From IMCC26077 sp964418325 (GTDB taxonomy: Bacteria > Actinomycetota > Actinomycetes > Nanopelagicales > Nanopelagicaceae): 64,000 nt of DNA. This document shows, one piece after another, positions 43,249 through 51,113 of the stretch. Position numbers and translations under genes: made by a program. Below the pieces are notes generated by a model. The model did not search any database and was not told the DNA's origin. It saw nothing but the letters and a program-made list of their open reading frames with translations. The DNA lies in assembly GCA_964418325.1 (NCBI GenBank), contig CAYQLC010000003.1, forward strand, positions 49,940 to 113,939, read 5' to 3'. Every line of letters starts with the position of its first letter. The first letter of the stretch is position 1.

Positions 43249-44199
43249 TTAGAGATTCTTCACATCGCCTTGTTTTGCGCGTACGGCTTCAGCGGCTACC
43301 TTCAGCTCAGCTAATTCGCTTTCGGTTAGCTTGGTCTCGACCACGCGTCGCACGCCGCCCTTACCGATCTCTGCCTCGACTCCGAGATAAACCCCAGAGA
43401 TCCCATATTCACCATTGACCCATGCGCAGACTGGCATTACCGCACCAGAATCTTCGATAACTGCCTTTGCCATGCGCGCCGCCGCTGCCGATGGTGCGTA
43501 ATATGCCGAACCCGTCTTGAGCAGCGCCACAATTTCAGCGCCCCCATTACGCGTTTTGACTACTAACTCTTCGATTTCTTCAGCGGAGAGCAGTTCGCTC
43601 AGCGGCTTTCCATTTACGCGACAACGACTTGGTACCGGCACCATAGTGTCGCCGTGAGAACCTAGAGTCAACGTTTCAACATCGCTGACTTTCACGCCAA
43701 GTTTCGTTGCTACAAAGTTTGTAAATCGAGCGGTATCCAACATTCCTGCTTGCCCCATCACTCTGTTATATGGGAATGCAGATGCGATTTGTGCAAGCGC
43801 TGTCATTTCATCAAGCGGATTCGAGACCACGATGATGACTGCATTCGGACTGTGTTTGGCGACATTCTCCGCAACTCCGCGAACGATTCCGGCATTAACG
43901 CCAATCAAATCCATCCGACTCATGCCCGGCTTGCGCGGTAATCCTGCGGTGATCACCACAACATCAGAGTTAGCAGTCTTCTCATATCCAGCGCCCTCCG
44001 CTGTGGTGGTAGCGCCAATCAAGAGCGTTTCGAACCCTTCAATGGAGCGCGATTGATTGATATCAAGCGCAAGCCCCTCGGGCTTACCATCAACGATGTC
44101 GGTGAGAATTACCTCATCAAAAATGTTGTACTCGGCTAGACGAAGCGCGGTAGTTGATCCATAAAAACCTGCTCCGACTACAGTGACACGACCTGCCAT
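43249..44199 (-). CDS. mdh: Malate dehydrogenase (LDH-like type)
   Basis: The 316-residue NAD-dependent enzyme interconverts malate and oxaloacetate. The Rossmann start is VTVVGAGFYGS. The specificity loop AGLPRKPGMSRMDL carries Arg where lactate dehydrogenases have Gln, which supports malate. The catalytic His lies in LTLGSHGDTMVP. I start at the ATG 44199 because the fold begins there; an in-frame TTG at 44229 would add ten residues. A TAGAGT box lies about 40 nt upstream of the ATG. It is 37 nt upstream of icd and probably co-transcribed. Confidence 0.94.
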   Translation of the reverse strand: MAGRVTVVGAGFYGSTTALRLAEYNIFDEVILTDIVDGKPEGLALDINQSRSIEGFETLLIGATTTAEGAGYEKTANSDVVVITAGLPRKPGMSRMDLIGVNAGIVRGVAENVAKHSPNAVIIVVSNPLDEMTALAQIASAFPYNRVMGQAGMLDTARFTNFVATKLGVKVSDVETLTLGSHGDTMVPVPSRCRVNGKPLSELLSAEEIEELVVKTRNGGAEIVALLKTGSAYYAPSAAAARMAKAVIEDSGAVMPVCAWVNGEYGISGVYLGVEAEIGKGGVRRVVETKLTESELAELKVAAEAVRAKQGDVKNL

Positions 44200-44256
44200 G
44201 CTCAGGGCCCCAATCTCTCTTGATATCAAGATAACTCTACCGCTGGAGCGAAGTTG

Positions 44257-44493
44257 TTATGGAAGCGAGAGCGCCAGCACCGCAGCCGCAAGGGCGAGGC
44301 AGATCAGGGTAAGTAGATCGCTCTTCTGGCTACGCCACGGGGTGCGCACTCCTCGTTGGAGATGGGCTAAAAGAGCGATGACCGCTAAGCCGGCAGCAAG
44401 CGCTAGGGCGCCTATTCGGACGGAGAGGAGCAGGCTTGCCAGAGTAGAGAGCGCCACGATGGCTAATGGAAGGGCGCTCATCCGAGGGGTCAT
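44257..44493 (-). CDS. DUF3017 family small membrane protein
   Basis: A 78-residue protein with three hydrophobic segments (about 7-23, 26-43 and 58-77) separated by a basic loop LQRGVRTPWRSQKSD. The start overlaps the folD stop by 4 nt (ATGA). A DUF3017 gene directly after folD is a conserved actinobacterial arrangement. Function is unknown. Confidence 0.82.
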   Translation of the reverse strand: MTPRMSALPLAIVALSTLASLLLSVRIGALALAAGLAVIALLAHLQRGVRTPWRSQKSDLLTLICLALAAAVLALSLP

Positions 44494-45332
44494 CCTTGGC
44501 TTCGCTCCGCTGCCTCGACAACGTTGGTCAACAACATTGCCCTGGTCATCGGACCCACACCTCCCGGCATGGGAGCGAGAAATCCGGCTCGCTCGCGCAC
44601 ATCAGGATGGACATCGCCGAGGAGTCCGGAATCAGTTCGAGTGATTCCAACATCCAATACTGCAGCGCCTGCTTTGATATTTGCTGCGGTGATGAAATGT
44701 GCTTTGCCTAATGCCGCAACAACAATGTCGGCGCGTGCAAGATGAGATTGGAGATCGACCGTTGCAGAGTGGGTGACTGTCACCGTTGCGCTCTCACGCT
44801 TTCGGGAGAGCAAAAGCCCCAGTGGTCGACCAACGGTCAGTCCTCGTCCAACGACCACTACTTCAGCGCCGTTGAGATGGATTTTGTAACGCTCTAAAAG
44901 TTCGACTATTCCACGAGGTGTGCACGGCAAGGGCGCAGGTTGATCAAGAACTAACTTACCTAAATTGAGCGGATGTAAACCATCTGCATCTTTCGCAGGA
45001 TCTATCTCTTCGAGAATTGCGTTTGCATCGACACCTTTGGGAAGTGGTAACTGCACAATATATCCGGTGCACTCACGCGCAGCATTGAGATCTCGAAGTG
45101 CAGCACGAATATCGTTGAACGTTGCGGTTGCTGGCAATTCGACCCGAATTGAATGAATTCCGACTTCGGCACAATCTTTATGTTTACCGCCAACATAGGC
45201 ATGTGAACCTGGGTCATCGCCGACCAATACTGTTCCTAAACCTGGCTGCACCTTTAGCGTTTTTACTCGCAGCGCTAACTCGCTCTTGATGTCATGGGCA
45301 ACCTGCTTGCCATCGAGAATCACTGCGCTCAT
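44490..45332 (-). CDS. folD: Methylenetetrahydrofolate dehydrogenase / methenyl-THF cyclohydrolase
   Basis: The 280-residue bifunctional enzyme interconverts 5,10-methylene-, methenyl- and 10-formyl-THF. The active-site region YVGGKHKDCAEVGI contains the catalytic Lys, PLPKGVD and DGLHPLNLGKL follow, and the NADP-binding site is VVGRGLTVGRPLG. It feeds formyl groups to PurN and PurH encoded just upstream. The ATG lies 6 nt after a TANNNT box (TAGACT), so it can be transcribed independently of purH. Confidence 0.95.
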   Translation of the reverse strand: MSAVILDGKQVAHDIKSELALRVKTLKVQPGLGTVLVGDDPGSHAYVGGKHKDCAEVGIHSIRVELPATATFNDIRAALRDLNAARECTGYIVQLPLPKGVDANAILEEIDPAKDADGLHPLNLGKLVLDQPAPLPCTPRGIVELLERYKIHLNGAEVVVVGRGLTVGRPLGLLLSRKRESATVTVTHSATVDLQSHLARADIVVAALGKAHFITAANIKAGAAVLDVGITRTDSGLLGDVHPDVRERAGFLAPMPGGVGPMTRAMLLTNVVEAAERSQG

Positions 45333-45338
45333 GAACGA

Positions 45339-45344
45339 AGTCTA
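45339..45344 (-). promoter_or_regulatory. Putative -10 box of leaderless folD promoter
   Basis: TAGACT on the minus strand, 6 nt before the folD ATG at 45332, in the 31 nt gap after purH. Confidence 0.45.
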
Positions 45345-45363
45345 ACGGCCTTGATTCGCCTTG

Positions 45364-46902
45364 TTAGGCATGGGCAAAGTGGCGAACGCCAGTGAAATAC
45401 ATCGCTATTCCGGCCTTTTCCACTGCAGCAATTACCTCTTCATCGCGAACGCTGCCTCCTGGTTGGACTACTGCTCGAACTCCCGCGTTCAACAGAATCT
45501 CCACACCATCGGCGAAAGGAAAGAATGCATCGCTCGCCGCAAAACTTCCTCGAGCGCGCTCGCCGGCGCGAGCAACTGCCAAGCGTGCCGAATCTACGCG
45601 ATTGACCTGGCCCATCCCGATACCGACGGTGGCACCATCCTTCGCTAAAACGATCGCATTACTCTTCACCGAACGCACAGATCGCCATGCAAATTCCAAA
45701 TCAAGGAGCTCCTGCGCAGAAAGCGCAGCACCTGCGACCAGTTTCCAGTGGGCCGAACTATCCCCGTGGGCATTTACTCGATCGAAATTTTGAACGAGAA
45801 GTCCACCATCGATATGGCGAAGTTCTTGCTCGGAACTTACCGGCTCTACTTTGAGAATTCGAATTGATGGTTTCTGTTGCAAAATCTCAAGAGCTGCATC
45901 GTCGAAATCACTCGCTGCAATTACCTCAGTAAAAACTTCAGCAACTTGCGCTGCCATCTCACGGGTGATTGGGCGGTTTGCGGCAATCACACCACCAAAT
46001 GCCGATACTGGATCGCACTGATGCGCACGTTGATAGGCCTCGCTGATCGAGTTTGCCACTGCGATTCCACAAGGGTTGGTATGTTTGATGATGGCAACTG
46101 CGGGCTTGTCGTGATCATGGGCAGCGCGCCACGCTGCTTCGATATCAACATAATTGTTATATGACATTTCCTTGCCGTGTAGGACCTTTGCGTTGGCTAA
46201 TCCACTATGAATTCCACTCTCGGCATATAAACCAGCGCTCTGATGCGGATTCTCGCCGTAACGTAATGATCGTAATTTTGTAAAACTCTTACCGACCCAC
46301 TCTGGAATCTCTTCATCCGACTGCTCGCCCAGCCAAGTCGCTACCGCGATGTCATAACTGGCTGTGGCGCGAAAAGCAGCGAGCGCGAGGGATTTTCGCT
46401 CCTCCAGCGTGGTGCCGCCATCTTTAAGAGCTCTGCTAATCAGTTGATATTGAGAGGTATCTGATACGACTGCAACGCTCTGATGATTTTTGGCTGCGCC
46501 ACGAATCATGCTCGGTCCACCAATATCAATCTGCTCAATACATTCATCAATCGATGCTCCACTTTTCACTGTTTCCACAAATGGGTAGAGACTGACCACT
46601 ACAAGGTCGAAGGGAGCAACCCCAAGATTACGTAACTGTTCAACATGGGTGGAAAGGCGAAGATCTGCGAGTATGCCGGCATGAATCGCGGGGTGCAGAG
46701 TCTTGACTCGCCCATCAAGTGATTCGGGAAAACCTGTGAGCTCTTCTACTCGCACGACGGGAACACCACTTTTTTCGATAGTGGATGCAGTACTACCAGT
46801 GGAGATAATTTCCACCCCATTGCGATGGAGTTCGTGAGCAAAATCTACAAGTCCGCTTTTATCGTAGACGCTGACTAACGCGCGCTTGATGGGCTTACGC
46901 AT
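45364..46902 (-). CDS. purH: Bifunctional AICAR transformylase / IMP cyclohydrolase
   Basis: The 512-residue enzyme catalyses the last two steps to IMP. The N-terminal cyclohydrolase domain (about 1-190) contains ALVSVYDKSGL, ISTGSTAS and LDGRVKTLHPAIHAGIL. The C-terminal transformylase contains SYNNYVDIEAAWRAA, IKHTNPCGIA with the catalytic Lys-His, and SDAFFPFADGVE. The start overlaps the purN stop as TAATG, so the two are translationally coupled. Confidence 0.96.
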   Translation of the reverse strand: MRKPIKRALVSVYDKSGLVDFAHELHRNGVEIISTGSTASTIEKSGVPVVRVEELTGFPESLDGRVKTLHPAIHAGILADLRLSTHVEQLRNLGVAPFDLVVVSLYPFVETVKSGASIDECIEQIDIGGPSMIRGAAKNHQSVAVVSDTSQYQLISRALKDGGTTLEERKSLALAAFRATASYDIAVATWLGEQSDEEIPEWVGKSFTKLRSLRYGENPHQSAGLYAESGIHSGLANAKVLHGKEMSYNNYVDIEAAWRAAHDHDKPAVAIIKHTNPCGIAVANSISEAYQRAHQCDPVSAFGGVIAANRPITREMAAQVAEVFTEVIAASDFDDAALEILQQKPSIRILKVEPVSSEQELRHIDGGLLVQNFDRVNAHGDSSAHWKLVAGAALSAQELLDLEFAWRSVRSVKSNAIVLAKDGATVGIGMGQVNRVDSARLAVARAGERARGSFAASDAFFPFADGVEILLNAGVRAVVQPGGSVRDEEVIAAVEKAGIAMYFTGVRHFAHA

Positions 46903-47501
46903 TACATCTTCCTCTCCATTAAGGCCAGGCTAAGTATGCCAGTGACTATCAACTCTCTCTCGAGCTCTTTGATTCGAGCATGGAGAGATTCTTCGCTCTC
47001 ACCTGGGATGACTTTAAGAACTCGTTGCGCGATTATCTCGCCTGTGTCCACGCCTTCATCAATGTAGTGCAGCGTGCACCCACTCTCGCTTACTCCTGCC
47101 GCTAGCGCATCGCGGACTGCATGAGCACCCGGGAATAATGGCAAAAGTGAGGGATGGGTATTGATGATTCGAAAGGAGTTAACGAATGCTGGTGAGAGAA
47201 TTTTCATAAACCCTGCGCTCACGACAATCCATGGATTAACCAACTCAATAGCGGCGTGAAGTTCTGCCTCCCATGCGCTCCGATCGGCGCCACTGCGAAA
47301 GGGAATAAGTTGTGAGCGCACTTTGGCAGTTACTGCCCTCTGAAGAATTCCTGCATTCGAATTCTCACTGATTATCCGGACAATCTCGATGTGCTGATAG
47401 AGAGCCCCTGTTGGAGAAGTTGATGCATCGATCAGCGCTTGCGCCACGCTACCGTCACCAGAGGCGAGGATTACGACCGGCTTTTTACTGCTGGCGGTCA
47501 T
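46902..47501 (-). CDS. purN: Phosphoribosylglycinamide formyltransferase
   Basis: The 199-residue folate-dependent GAR transformylase has the catalytic Asn-His in IINTHPSLLPLFPGAHA and the catalytic Asp in LHYIDEGVDTGEIIAQ. The ATG at 47501 forms an ATGA overlap with the DUF6350 gene; an in-frame start at 47513 adds four residues. It is part of the sucC-sucD-DUF6350-purN-purH run shared with other actinobacteria. Confidence 0.94.
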   Translation of the reverse strand: MTASSKKPVVILASGDGSVAQALIDASTSPTGALYQHIEIVRIISENSNAGILQRAVTAKVRSQLIPFRSGADRSAWEAELHAAIELVNPWIVVSAGFMKILSPAFVNSFRIINTHPSLLPLFPGAHAVRDALAAGVSESGCTLHYIDEGVDTGEIIAQRVLKVIPGESEESLHARIKELERELIVTGILSLALMERKM

Positions 47502-48604
47502 TTTGGCCCCCATTTGTCATAAGCGACTTTTAATCCCATGCCCGCTGATATTTGAATGAGAAAGAGCAGCGGAAATTGCCAGAGCGAAGGACCAATCGTG
47601 GTTAAGGAGCCACCCAGCAGAGTGCCATTACTTAACCAGGTAAGCGCAAAGATGAGCGCGGTGAGCACAAAAGGGAAGATGATGTAACCAAAACGCAACT
47701 GACTGATGGAGGTGCGCTTGACGATAGTCATGACAAATACACCAGCGCCTACTCCGATGAGTGCGCCGAGGTAGAGGTATGGGTGCGTCCCGGTTGGTAT
47801 TGCGCCAAGAAGTGGAAAGGCGGGTATCTCATTGAGTTGATGGAACCCTGGCGAGACCAGGGTGCCGCTCCCGACAGCAAACCCGCTTCCCAATAGATAG
47901 GAGAGTGCGGAGATTGCCATATTTGGCAATGTGAGAATGGCAAGGATGGTGAGCAAGATGCCCCCAATGATGCCCGCATCAAGAACTGCATAGAGATCTC
48001 GCACTACAGTGAAATGAAAGGCAAGTGAGATTGAATAGAACAAGGACCCGATTCCCAGTAAACCACCTATGAGGATTACTGAGATACGAGTGAGATCGCG
48101 TAGTAATGATGGCGCTCCAGTTGGAATTACTAAAGTAAATTCCGCAACAATGATGAAGGAGATAACAATCAGTGGCGCCCACCACCACCGTGGCTGAACA
48201 TCTTGCGAACGCGAGCCAATGCTCGCCACAAACATGATTACTGTGTAAGTAAGAAAGAGCCCAATCACACTTTGCCGCTGCTTTGCATTCAGCGCCCGCG
48301 ATGCATCGAATTGACGGTGCAATCTATTGAGGGCGCCACGGAACGCGATAAACGGCAAGATGAGCGCTCCCAATGGAAGAAAGCTCAGGGCTCCGGGGAT
48401 ACCGCTCGGAGGTAGCGCCAGGGAGAAGGTGAGGTGATGTGCGCCTAACCAGATCCACATAGATCCGCGCACCGCATCGCTCATCTCACCGCTGAGTGAA
48501 CCTGCCGTCGCCCAAGCGATGAGGACGATAAGAGCAAGTGGAATAAAGGTGGAGAGCGCGGCGCGCACTCCTTCCGAAGCGCCAGCAATGAGCGGGCGCG
48601 CCAT
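47498..48604 (-). CDS. DUF6350 family integral membrane protein
   Basis: The 368-residue protein has about ten hydrophobic segments and few polar loops. I recognise it mostly by position: a large uncharacterised membrane protein lies between sucD and purN in mycobacteria and streptomycetes. No transporter signature or catalytic motif is visible. It starts 2 nt after the sucD stop and overlaps purN by 4 nt. Function unknown. Confidence 0.8.
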   Translation of the reverse strand: MARPLIAGASEGVRAALSTFIPLALIVLIAWATAGSLSGEMSDAVRGSMWIWLGAHHLTFSLALPPSGIPGALSFLPLGALILPFIAFRGALNRLHRQFDASRALNAKQRQSVIGLFLTYTVIMFVASIGSRSQDVQPRWWWAPLIVISFIIVAEFTLVIPTGAPSLLRDLTRISVILIGGLLGIGSLFYSISLAFHFTVVRDLYAVLDAGIIGGILLTILAILTLPNMAISALSYLLGSGFAVGSGTLVSPGFHQLNEIPAFPLLGAIPTGTHPYLYLGALIGVGAGVFVMTIVKRTSISQLRFGYIIFPFVLTALIFALTWLSNGTLLGGSLTTIGPSLWQFPLLFLIQISAGMGLKVAYDKWGPK

Positions 48605-48606
48605 CG

Positions 48607-49488
48607 TTAGCGTCCGAGGATAGAGCGGAGTAGTTGCGCGCTCTCGGAGGGTGTGACACCAACTCGAACGCCGACTGCCTCGAGAGCATCTCGTTTTGCC
48701 GATGCAGTTCCAGAGGATCCTGAAACAATCGCACCAGCGTGACCCATGGTCTTTCCTTCGGGGGCGGTGAAGCCTGCGACGTAACCGACAACGGGTTTTG
48801 TTACATACTCTTTGATGAAGGCAGCGGCACGCTCTTCGGCATCGCCACCAATCTCACCAATCATCACGATTGCTTCGGTTTTGGGATCATCTTGGAAAGC
48901 ACGAAGGCAATCGATATGGGTCGTGCCGATAACTGGATCGCCACCAATACCCACTGCCGTTGAAAATCCGATATCGCGAAGTTCGTACATCATCTGATAG
49001 GTAAGCGTTCCGGATTTCGAAACCAAACCAATCGGCCCACTTCCGGTGATGTCTGCAGGAATGATGCCAACATTTGATTCGCCAGGTGTGATGAGACCTG
49101 GGCAGTTCGGACCGATGATGCGCGTACTTCCTTTTGCTTGAGCGTAGGCAACGAATTGGGTCGAATCGTGAACGGGAATTCCCTCGGTGATGACTACGGC
49201 AAGCGGCACCTTTGCATCAACCGCATCGATAACGGCGGCTTTGGTGAATTTAGCAGGAACGAAGATCACTGAGACGTTAGCGCCAGTGGCTGCGACTGCT
49301 TCACTTGCAGAGTTAAAGACTGGAAGTGAAATACCATCCATGTCAACGCTCTGGCCGCCCTTACCTGGCGTTACTCCGCCAACGATATTGGTACCTGATT
49401 TGAGCATACGTTTAGTGTGCTTGGTTCCCTCAGAACCGGTCATGCCATGGACGATGACGCGACTCTCTTTATTGATGAAAATGCTCAT
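48607..49488 (-). CDS. sucD: Succinyl-CoA synthetase alpha subunit
   Basis: The 293-residue subunit binds CoA and carries the phosphorylated His in MGHAGAIVSG (near residue 246). The CoA-binding Rossmann part contains GMTGSEGTKHTKRML and GPNCPGLITPGE. With SucC it converts succinyl-CoA to succinate, making ATP or GTP. The ATG overlaps the sucC stop by one base (TAATG). Confidence 0.96.
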   Translation of the reverse strand: MSIFINKESRVIVHGMTGSEGTKHTKRMLKSGTNIVGGVTPGKGGQSVDMDGISLPVFNSASEAVAATGANVSVIFVPAKFTKAAVIDAVDAKVPLAVVITEGIPVHDSTQFVAYAQAKGSTRIIGPNCPGLITPGESNVGIIPADITGSGPIGLVSKSGTLTYQMMYELRDIGFSTAVGIGGDPVIGTTHIDCLRAFQDDPKTEAIVMIGEIGGDAEERAAAFIKEYVTKPVVGYVAGFTAPEGKTMGHAGAIVSGSSGTASAKRDALEAVGVRVGVTPSESAQLLRSILGR

Positions 49489-50651
49489 TATTTAGCCGCC
49501 AATTCTGCTGCGCGCGCAGCTGCGCCATCCATCGTCTCTGCTTGTTCTACGAGCGGATGATTTGCCTCTTTGAGAATTCGACGCCCTTCAAGAACATTGT
49601 TACCGTCGAGGCGAACCACGATTGGTTTGGTCGCCTTGTTACCCAAGATTGCCAGCGCTTGAATAATTCCGTTAGCTACCGCATCACAGGCAGTAATACC
49701 GCCAAAGACATTGACGAAGACGCTTTTGACATCGTTATCGTTCAAGATGATAGAAAGACCATCGGCCATCACTTGAGCCGAGGCGCCTCCTCCGATATCG
49801 AGGAAGTTTGCCGGTTTCATGCCACCGAACTTCTCTCCGGCGTACGCGACGACATCGAGAGTACTCATCACAAGACCAGCGCCATTACCGATGATTCCTA
49901 CCTGGCCATCGAGTTTGACGTAGTTGAGATCCTTCTCTTTAGCGAGCGCTTCAAGTGGATTGGTCGATGCATGATCGACAAGCGCTTCATGATCTGGGTG
50001 TCGGAACGCGGCGTTGTCATCGAGGGTGACTTTGCCGTCGAGTGCGATGATCCGACCATCCTCAGTGCGCACTAATGGGTTTACTTCGACAAGCGTTGCA
50101 TCTTCAGCGACGAAGCAAGCCCAAAGCTTGACCAATACATCAGCGACTTGGCTCTGAACTTCGGCAGGAAACTGTGCCTGCTTAGCGATGGATTCGGCGA
50201 GCGCTTTATCGATTCCCTTGGCTGGGTCGACATGTACCTTCGCTAGTTTCTCGGGCGTCTGGTGCGCTACTTGTTCGATATCCATTCCACCAGCGACTGA
50301 AGCCATCACAAGAAAGGATCGCGCTGCGCGATCGAGGAGAATCGCCAGGTAATACTCTTCTTTAATGGGCGCTGCTTGCGCGATCATCACTTTGTGGACG
50401 ATATGACCTTTGATATCCATACCGAGAATTGCGTGAGCTTTGCTCAATGCATCATCAGGATCAGTAGCGAGTTTGACGCCGCCTGCTTTTCCACGGCCAC
50501 CGATCTTTACCTGCGCTTTGACGACGACTTTGCCACCCATGCCTGCAGCTGCGCTCTTTGCCTCATCGGGTGTGGTTGCGACCTTGCCAGCGAGAACTGG
50601 AATCCCATGTGCCTCGAATAAATCGCGCGCTTGATACTCAAATAGATCCAC
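49488..50651 (-). CDS. sucC: Succinyl-CoA synthetase beta subunit
   Basis: The 387-residue ATP-grasp subunit begins VDLFEYQARDLFEAHGIPV, with the nucleotide-binding VVKAQVKIGGRGKAGGVKLA near residue 43 and VNVFGGITACDAVANGI near residue 315. The start is GTG with AAAGG 9 nt upstream, so this operon uses a conventional leader, unlike many neighbours. It heads the sucC-sucD-DUF6350-purN-purH transcript and follows the B12 subunit gene by 32 nt. Confidence 0.96.
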   Translation of the reverse strand: MDLFEYQARDLFEAHGIPVLAGKVATTPDEAKSAAAGMGGKVVVKAQVKIGGRGKAGGVKLATDPDDALSKAHAILGMDIKGHIVHKVMIAQAAPIKEEYYLAILLDRAARSFLVMASVAGGMDIEQVAHQTPEKLAKVHVDPAKGIDKALAESIAKQAQFPAEVQSQVADVLVKLWACFVAEDATLVEVNPLVRTEDGRIIALDGKVTLDDNAAFRHPDHEALVDHASTNPLEALAKEKDLNYVKLDGQVGIIGNGAGLVMSTLDVVAYAGEKFGGMKPANFLDIGGGASAQVMADGLSIILNDNDVKSVFVNVFGGITACDAVANGIIQALAILGNKATKPIVVRLDGNNVLEGRRILKEANHPLVEQAETMDGAAARAAELAAK

Positions 50652-50683
50652 TGATTATTACCTTTCGGTTGCCTGACGCAATC

Positions 50684-51076
50684 CTAGCGATGGCTTACTG
50701 CCTCTTTGACCCATTCGGCAATCTGATTGGTTGAGGCGCCTGAGGTAAATATTTTGGCTACGCCTAACGCCTCTAGTTCCTTGATGTCATCATCGGGAAT
50801 GACCCCACCGCCAAAGACGAGAATCTTTCGCTCGCCGATGAGCTCCATGATTCGCCTGAAGAGTGTCAGATGCGCACCGGAGAGGATGGAGAGGCCAATC
50901 GCATCGGCATCTTCTTGAATTGCGGTCGTGACGATCTCCTCTGGGCTTTGATGAAGTCCGGTGTAGATCACCTCACATCCAGCATCACGAAGAGTGCGGG
51001 CAACAACTTTTGCACCGCGATCGTGGCCATCGAGGCCAGCCTTCGCCACCACGACTCGAATAGGACGACTTCCCAT
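50684..51076 (-). CDS. Stand-alone cobalamin-binding subunit of methylmalonyl-CoA mutase
   Basis: The 130-residue protein is a complete B12-binding domain with DGHDRG (residues 16-21) supplying the cobalt-ligand His18, then SILSGAH and GGGVIPDDDI. This matches the C-terminal domain of methylmalonyl-CoA mutase and the small subunits of split acyl-CoA mutases. The catalytic barrel at 35801-37360 lacks this domain, so the two very likely form the holoenzyme although they are encoded about 13 kb apart. It lies next to sucCD, whose substrate is the product of the reaction. Confidence 0.9.
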   Translation of the reverse strand: MGSRPIRVVVAKAGLDGHDRGAKVVARTLRDAGCEVIYTGLHQSPEEIVTTAIQEDADAIGLSILSGAHLTLFRRIMELIGERKILVFGGGVIPDDDIKELEALGVAKIFTSGASTNQIAEWVKEAVSHR

Positions 51077-51113
51077 AGCGCTACCGTGCCACCCTCAAGG
51101 GCTTGGCGCCAAA

